Shown: one piece after another, positions 6,606-10,555 of the stretch
Numbering within the stretch: the stretch's first letter is position 1
Layout of the letters: each line of letters starts with the position of its first letter
Assembly (NCBI GenBank): GCA_913054205.1
Contig: CAJXJM010000046.1
Span: 1-10,555, forward strand
Length of the DNA: 10,555 nucleotides
Reading direction: 5' to 3'
Origin: an uncultured Rhodospirillaceae bacterium
GTDB taxonomy: Bacteria > Pseudomonadota > Alphaproteobacteria > Rhodospirillales > UBA2165
The notes under the pieces: model-generated
Told to the model about the DNA's origin: nothing
Database searches by the model: none
What the model saw: only the letters and a program-made list of their open reading frames with translations
Made by a program: the position numbers and the translations under genes

Positions 6606-6633
6606 AATAGGCTAAGGTCTTGTTTAGCCTGTT
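6606..6633 (+). other. 10-bp stem-loop downstream of suhB
   Basis: AATAGGCTAA (6606-6615) pairs with TTAGCCTGTT (6624-6633), with one G-T pair, around an 8-base loop. It lies 80 bases after the suhB stop in the 225-base gap before the OmpA-like gene. Only a loose T-containing stretch follows, so it may be a weak terminator, an mRNA-stabilising end or a regulator site. Confidence 0.4.
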
Positions 6634-6675
6634 GTATCTATCGCGTCGCTTGGGTATGTTGGGAGAATTAGGGAG

Positions 6676-6742
6676 TTGCCTTGAAAAATGTATTTAAAAT
6701 ACTTAACCGAGGCGAATAACGCGCAAATCTTTGTGAAGGGGG
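6676..6742 (+). promoter_or_regulatory. Candidate control region of the OmpA-like gene
   Basis: The stretch holds overlapping -35-like boxes, TTGCCT (6676-6681) and TTGAAA (6681-6686), a small perfect palindrome GTATTT-A-AAATAC (6690-6702) and an AT-rich run. The -10 is not clear (TACTTA at 6700-6705 is the best after TTGCCT). A strong purine-rich ribosome-binding site, GAAGGGGGA (6735-6743), precedes the ATG at 6752. Confidence 0.35.
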
Positions 6743-6751
6743 AAACTCATC

Positions 6752-7717
6752 ATGTCGCACCAAAATAATTCGGCCAATTGGCTTACCATCGTCGCAATTG
6801 CAGTAATCGCTGTGATCGGTCTGGCAAGCTCGGCTCATGCGCAATTACGTCCATGGGATACCAATAACGAAGTCTTAGTTGATCTAAGCGTCCTCGGGGA
6901 CAGTGGCATCGGATCATCCCCTGCCGGCGGCTTTGTTGCACTGCCGAGCCTCACCGGCGACCTGCTTGATCCACCTTCGAGAATGCCAAGATCACGGCTT
7001 TTAGTAAAACGCCCGCCTGTAGCCGGTGCATTTGCGGATAGAGACCTGCCCAAAGTAACACTGAAGCGGCCCGGAAAAAGCAGAGCAAAAACCTCCAAAC
7101 GTCGGCGCGTTGCAAAATCCAGGGCCAAACCCAGGGCCAAACCAAGATCGCGTGCACCAAAAGTCGCTGCCTTAAAAGCGCCGCCGCCCAAGCCGAGCAT
7201 TAAAACGACTAAACCAGCAACCAAATTAGCACCGGCGCCGAAAGCTGCGCCTAAACCACCGGTCAAAATCACCAAGGCCAAACCGGCTCCAATGCCTAAA
7301 GCTGCACCGCCGCCGCCAAATGTAAAAGCGCCTGCGCCCGTGGCCAAACCCAAAATGGCACCAAAGGCACCTCAGACAGCGTCGCGCCCCAGCCCAACAA
7401 GCCCAGCAAGTGGCGCTTATCTGACATTCAAACCAGGCGATCCCAAATTAAGCGGTGATTCCCGCAAGGCGTTGGATGAATTAGCGGCGAAACTCAATGC
7501 CCAGCCAAAATCCAGAATGCAACTTTTGGCCTATGCCGGCGAAGCTAATCTGTCGGCCAGTAAAGCCCGGCGGCTATCGCTATCACGTGCCTTGGCGGTA
7601 CGCTCATATTTGATCAAAAAAGGTGTGCGCAGTACCCGTATCGATGTTCGTGCACTTGGCAATAAAGTTCCCTCCGGCCCGCCAAATCGCGTCGATTTAA
7701 AGGTCGTTGGCCAATAA
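6752..7717 (+). CDS. Secreted Pro/Lys/Ala-rich protein with divergent C-terminal OmpA-like domain
   Basis: A 321-aa envelope protein. Residues 1-30 form a signal peptide (hydrophobic WLTIVAIAVIAVIGLASSAHA, cleavage likely after Ala30). A short region (31-105) follows with motifs such as LVDLSVLGD. Residues 106-218 are a strongly basic Pro/Ala/Lys linker with PPP (144-146) and PPPP (186-189), likely extended and able to span the periplasm or touch polyanions. Residues 222-320 match an OmpA-like peptidoglycan-binding domain: LTFKPGDPKLSGDSRKALDELA, then LLAYAGE, ARRLSLSRALAVRSYLIKKGV and PNRVDLKVVG. The usual 'TD' Asp is replaced (YAGE, 261-264), while the conserved Arg (Arg279) is kept, so diaminopimelate binding may be weakened. 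It precedes the MotA/MotB-like pair on the same strand and probably works with it. The function is unproven. Confidence 0.82.
   Translation: MSHQNNSANWLTIVAIAVIAVIGLASSAHAQLRPWDTNNEVLVDLSVLGDSGIGSSPAGGFVALPSLTGDLLDPPSRMPRSRLLVKRPPVAGAFADRDLPKVTLKRPGKSRAKTSKRRRVAKSRAKPRAKPRSRAPKVAALKAPPPKPSIKTTKPATKLAPAPKAAPKPPVKITKAKPAPMPKAAPPPPNVKAPAPVAKPKMAPKAPQTASRPSPTSPASGAYLTFKPGDPKLSGDSRKALDELAAKLNAQPKSRMQLLAYAGEANLSASKARRLSLSRALAVRSYLIKKGVRSTRIDVRALGNKVPSGPPNRVDLKVVGQ
7119..7142 (+). repeat. Perfect 12-bp tandem duplication in the linker region
   Basis: CCAGGGCCAAAC occurs twice back to back (7119-7130, 7131-7142) and encodes a duplicated Arg-Ala-Lys-Pro unit. It stays in frame and lies in the low-complexity basic linker, consistent with slippage-driven growth or shrinkage of that linker between strains. 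Confidence 0.85.
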
Positions 7718-7811
7718 CGAACGATTAGTAACAAACGATTGAATAGTCGGAGTAATTTGATCTGCATGCCTCTCAACAATTCAAACTCGACCGTTTATTA
7801 GGGGCAATGCC

Positions 7812-8951
7812 ATGACCTCACCACAACGTTTTGTCATCCGCATGATATTGTTCGTGCTGGCTGTTGTTGGCGTTTGTTTCGTTTTACTCCCGGCCTTGCA
7901 AAAGGCATTTATCGCCAATGTCGGTTTGAACGGCCTGATCGTCGGCGTGCTTGTATTGGGCATTCTCTATAATTTTCGCCAAGTGCTGATGCTGTATCCT
8001 GAGGTCGCTTGGATAGAGCGCTATCGTAAATCATCCGGCGCCGTATCGTCGATTAAACCGCCCAAATTGCTATCCTCCATGGCAACGATGTTAGGAGAAC
8101 GCCAAGACAGCCTCAGTCTCTCTACACTTTCGATGCGCTCGCTTCTTGATGGAATTGCGTCACGCTTGGATGAATCGCGGGATTTGTCGCGCTACACCAT
8201 TGGCCTGTTGATCTTCTTAGGATTGTTAGGAACATTCTGGGGATTGTTGGAAACAGTTGGATCGATCAAAAATGTTATTGATAATTTATCAATCTCTGGC
8301 GGAGACTTCGTCGGCGTTTTCGAAAATTTGAAATCCGGTTTGTCGGCGCCACTGTCCGGCATGGGAACGGCGTTTTCTTCTTCTTTGTTTGGCCTCGCTG
8401 GCTCTCTTGTCCTAGGCTTCTTGGACCTGCAAGCCAGCCAGTCTCAAAACCGCTTTTACAATGACCTGGAAGAATGGTTGTCGAGCCTAACCCGACTGTC
8501 TTCAGGGGCGCTAACTATTGAAGGAGACCAATCCGTTCCCGCTTATGTGCAGGCGCTGCTGGAGCAAACTGCTGAAAGCCTTGAGAACTTGCAAAGGACA
8601 TTGGCACGCGGCGCCGAAAGCAATATTCAAAGCAACACCAATTTAACACGCCTTACCGAAAGCCTTGGCACCCTCGGCGATCAGATGCAGGCAGAGCAAA
8701 ATTTATTGATCAAACTCGCAGAAAGTCAGACCGATCTACGCTCCACTTTGGATCGTTTGGCAACGGCAACAACGCAGGTCGGCAGCGGTATGGACGAAGC
8801 CACACAAACCCACATCCGCAACATAGATGTCTATATGGCGCGCTTGCTGGAAGAGTTGGCCTCTGGTCGGGATGACGTCGTCCAACAGGTTCGCAGTGAA
8901 ATTAAACTTCTGGCCCGCACAATCGCGGTTGCCCAAGAAAATAAACGATAG
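7812..8951 (+). CDS. MotA/TolQ/ExbB-family proton-channel protein with long coiled-coil tail
   Basis: A 379-aa inner-membrane protein, the putative stator pentamer subunit of a proton-driven complex. Membrane helices are predicted at about 9-29, 37-56, 128-150 and 181-205. The third helix contains GLLGTFWGLLETVG and the fourth GMGTAFSSSLFGLAGSLV; Thr141 and Thr186 occupy the places of the proton-path threonines of ExbB/TolQ. The cytoplasmic loop (60-125) is basic. After residue 210 comes an approximately 165-residue cytoplasmic coiled-coil tail (LEEWLSSLTRLS, NLTRLTESLGTLGDQM, TDLRSTLDRLATATTQ), much longer than in ExbB or TolQ. AGGGG (7799-7803) precedes the ATG at a good distance. The MotB-like gene follows 11 bases after the stop. 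Flagellar MotA is unlikely because the FliG-interaction loop pattern and flagellar genes are absent. Zorya ZorA is a remote structural analogue. Confidence 0.85.
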   Translation: MTSPQRFVIRMILFVLAVVGVCFVLLPALQKAFIANVGLNGLIVGVLVLGILYNFRQVLMLYPEVAWIERYRKSSGAVSSIKPPKLLSSMATMLGERQDSLSLSTLSMRSLLDGIASRLDESRDLSRYTIGLLIFLGLLGTFWGLLETVGSIKNVIDNLSISGGDFVGVFENLKSGLSAPLSGMGTAFSSSLFGLAGSLVLGFLDLQASQSQNRFYNDLEEWLSSLTRLSSGALTIEGDQSVPAYVQALLEQTAESLENLQRTLARGAESNIQSNTNLTRLTESLGTLGDQMQAEQNLLIKLAESQTDLRSTLDRLATATTQVGSGMDEATQTHIRNIDVYMARLLEELASGRDDVVQQVRSEIKLLARTIAVAQENKR

Positions 8952-8962
8952 GACACCCGGCG

Positions 8963-10156
8963 ATGGCCGCGCTCTCCCGTCGCAATCAACATAGAACCGA
9001 TATTTGGCCGGGCTTTGTCGATGCCCTGGCAACGTTGTTGATGGTTATCATTTTTCTGTTGATGATCTTTGTCATCGCTCAATTCTTTTTGAGTGAGGCT
9101 CTCACGGGGCGCGATCAGGCGCTCGATCGATTGCGCGGGCAGGTCACTGAACTTGCTGATCTGTTGAATCTAGAACGCAAAGCCAATGCCACGCTACGCA
9201 CCGATATTGGGCAATTGTCCGATGAGCTGTCGACTTCCGTCTCTTTCAGAGATGATCAAAAGCTACAAATTCAGGCGCTGAGGCTGCGGGCTGAAACTGC
9301 GGAAAATCAAGCCATGAGTTTAAAATCCAACCTTGCGTCGGCGATGAAGAGTGTTGAAACCGATCAGAAAAAAATTAATCTGCAGTTAAGCCAGATCGCC
9401 GCGTTGACAGACGATATCGAGAAATTAACAGCGCTCCGCGAAGATTTGGAAGTCAAAGTTAAAGCTTCACTCACCAAACTAGCATCCAAAGATGAAACCA
9501 TCATCACAGAGAAAAAACTTTCAAAAACTGCGCGGGCAGAAGTCGCTTTATTGAATAAACAACTCCGCGTCATCCGTCAGCAAATTGCTCAAATTGCAGA
9601 AACGCTGGATGCCTCAGAAGCGGTCGCCAGAAAACAAAGAACCCGCATTGCCAATCTCGGCAAACGCCTAAACGCAGCTCTCGCCAGTAAGGTTCAGGAG
9701 CTGTCTCGATATCGTTCGGAATTTTTTGGCAAATTGCGCGAAGTTCTCGGCAATCAAAAAGGCATTCGCATTGTTGGCGATCGGTTCGTTTTTCAGTCCG
9801 AGGTGCTTTTTACTACAGGTTCGGCCGATCTTGGCGACGAAGGCAAAAATCAGATTACGCAGCTGGCCGGTACCTTAAAAGAAATCATCAAGAAGATACC
9901 TCCCAAGATCGCATGGGTGTTGCGGGTCGATGGTCACACCGACCGAATTCCTATTCAGACGTCGCGCTTTCCATCAAACTGGGAGCTTTCCACAGCGCGC
10001 GCAATATCTGTTGTTAAATATCTGGTGGATCAAGGCATCTCCCCAACCAATTTGGCTGCAACCGGCTTTGGCGAGTTTCAACCGATTGACCCCCGCGATG
10101 ATGAAATCGCCAACCGCCGCAACCGCCGGATCGAGTTAAAGCTCACCCAGCGATGA
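8963..10156 (+). CDS. MotB-like peptidoglycan-binding protein with very long coiled coil
   Basis: The 397-aa partner of the preceding channel protein. The single membrane helix (about 18-44) begins IWPGFVDALATLLMVIIFLL, with Asp20 at the conserved proton-carrying position of MotB/ExbD/TolR. Residues 45-250 form an unusually long periplasmic coiled coil. Residues 255-395 form an OmpA-like domain with FQSEVLFTTGSADL, VDGHTDRIPI (Asp327), WELSTARAISVVKYL (Arg346) and ANRRNRRIELKL; both residues expected to hold diaminopimelate are present. Flagellar MotB usually has a far shorter linker. Its ATG has AGGA overlapping the upstream stop, supporting co-translation. With its partner it should form an ion-driven, peptidoglycan-attached complex. 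The physiological task of this alphaproteobacterial pair is not known to me. Confidence 0.87.
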   Translation: MAALSRRNQHRTDIWPGFVDALATLLMVIIFLLMIFVIAQFFLSEALTGRDQALDRLRGQVTELADLLNLERKANATLRTDIGQLSDELSTSVSFRDDQKLQIQALRLRAETAENQAMSLKSNLASAMKSVETDQKKINLQLSQIAALTDDIEKLTALREDLEVKVKASLTKLASKDETIITEKKLSKTARAEVALLNKQLRVIRQQIAQIAETLDASEAVARKQRTRIANLGKRLNAALASKVQELSRYRSEFFGKLREVLGNQKGIRIVGDRFVFQSEVLFTTGSADLGDEGKNQITQLAGTLKEIIKKIPPKIAWVLRVDGHTDRIPIQTSRFPSNWELSTARAISVVKYLVDQGISPTNLAATGFGEFQPIDPRDDEIANRRNRRIELKLTQR

Positions 10157-10159
10157 AGA

Positions 10160-10555
10160 ATGAAAATGTCTAGTTCGAAACGCCACAGGTTCATAGTGCC
10201 GCTCGCAATTCTTGCCGTATTCATTCTTTCAAGCTGCACGACTGACACGCCATCAACAGATCACCCACTCAGCCAACATGAAGACGATCACCAGCACCAT
10301 GAAGATGAGCTCCTGGTCCTTAACCCTCCTGCCAACTATGAGAGTTCGCTCCCGGCTATGGGAATGTCGCTCATTGACATAACCCACATGGATGGTCTTG
10401 GAATTCAGCTTTATCATCTGAGAATTGAAAATGGATCGCACCCTTTTGAAGCGCGATTGGCTCACAGAAAGCGTCATCCTGGCGTTACCGTCGATGTCCA
10501 CCATCATTTCGAAGGACACGTAAAAGAAAGCCGACAGGTCCTATACCAGTCGGCG
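10160..10555 (+). CDS. His-rich lipoprotein, 5' part (runs off right edge)
   Basis: An open frame of 132 codons reaches the window end with no stop. The protein starts MKMSSSKRHR, has a hydrophobic stretch (FIVPLAILAVFILSSC) and a lipobox LSSC with Cys26 as the probable lipidated residue. Thr27-Thr28 follow rather than Asp, so outer-membrane sorting is likely. The mature N terminus is rich in His and acidic residues (His35, 40, 44, 46, 47) and a second His cluster lies at HHHFEGH (114-120), suggesting binding of Zn, Cu or Ni. Between them is a predicted beta-rich segment (SLIDITHMDGLGIQLYHLRIENG). The ATG lies three bases after the MotB-like stop; a second Met two codons on is possible. Family not recognised. 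It is probably co-transcribed with the MotA/MotB-like pair. Confidence 0.72.
   Translation, partial: MKMSSSKRHRFIVPLAILAVFILSSCTTDTPSTDHPLSQHEDDHQHHEDELLVLNPPANYESSLPAMGMSLIDITHMDGLGIQLYHLRIENGSHPFEARLAHRKRHPGVTVDVHHHFEGHVKESRQVLYQSA

Noticed and set aside
6835..7353. Minus-strand open frame of 172 codons, Gly/Ala/Leu-rich
   Set aside because: It is the mirror of the Pro/Ala/Lys-rich linker of the OmpA-like gene; the apparent hydrophobic repeats come from that low-complexity DNA.
7717..7740. Near-repeat ACGAACGATT / ACAAACGATT with a 14-base period after the OmpA-like stop
   Set aside because: Only two imperfect copies of ten bases; too short to distinguish from chance, and no promoter or terminator is clearly formed.
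7812..10156. Zorya anti-phage system (ZorAB)
   Set aside because: The MotA/MotB-like pair has a similar general design, but no ZorC, ZorD or ZorE effector gene is visible and the neighbours are housekeeping or envelope genes; the right edge of the window limits this conclusion.
10253..10519. Minus-strand open frame of 88 codons
   Set aside because: The plus-strand frame shows a proper lipobox signal sequence, sits three bases after the upstream gene and stays open to the window edge; the antisense frame has none of these.
1..10555. CRISPR arrays, insertion sequences, tRNA or rRNA genes
   Set aside because: No regular repeats, transposase frames, terminal inverted repeats or tRNA-like cloverleaf were seen on either strand.

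Overview
The window looks like chromosomal DNA of an alphaproteobacterium of moderate GC content. The main evidence is the order zapA, 6S RNA, 5-formyltetrahydrofolate cyclo-ligase, the DUF4164-type partner of zapA, gap nearby, the thiE-efp-suhB run, and a MotA/ExbB-like plus MotB/OmpA-like gene pair. Genus and species cannot be read from this sequence. All identifications come from reading the translations; no database search was possible.

Layout. (1) Positions 1-1104, minus strand: a DUF4164-like coiled-coil gene (TTG start), zapA, a 6S RNA gene and the 5' part of 5-formyltetrahydrofolate cyclo-ligase, which runs off the left edge. (2) Positions 1105-1293: a divergent control region with candidate promoters both ways and a dyad. 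(3) gap (GAPDH), plus strand, closed by a strong terminator that also serves the convergent gene. (4) Positions 2362-3382, minus strand: a 66-aa membrane protein, a VOC/glyoxalase-fold protein and a 74-aa orphan. (5) Positions 3488-5052, plus strand: a GcvA-like LysR regulator two bases upstream of thiE. (6) efp and an inositol-monophosphatase gene (suhB type), abutting exactly. (7) Positions 6752-10555, plus strand: an envelope cluster made of a secreted Pro/Lys/Ala-rich OmpA-like protein, a four-helix MotA/TolQ/ExbB-type protein with a long coiled-coil tail, a MotB-like protein with the proton-channel Asp, a very long coiled coil and a peptidoglycan-binding OmpA domain, and the start of a His-rich lipoprotein cut by the right edge.

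How the genes fit together. Block 1 combines cell division (ZapA and its neighbour), growth-phase control of RNA polymerase (6S RNA) and folate metabolism. gap is glycolytic, but its usual alphaproteobacterial companions tkt, pgk and fba are absent here. Instead a small, locally AT-rich accessory block sits between gap and thiE. EF-P rescues ribosomes at proline runs, and the OmpA-like protein encoded two genes downstream carries PPP and PPPP runs, so it is a probable EF-P client. The final cluster reads as a proton-motive-force-driven, peptidoglycan-anchored inner-membrane machine with two periplasmic or outer-membrane accessory proteins. It is the part of the window whose function is least defined.
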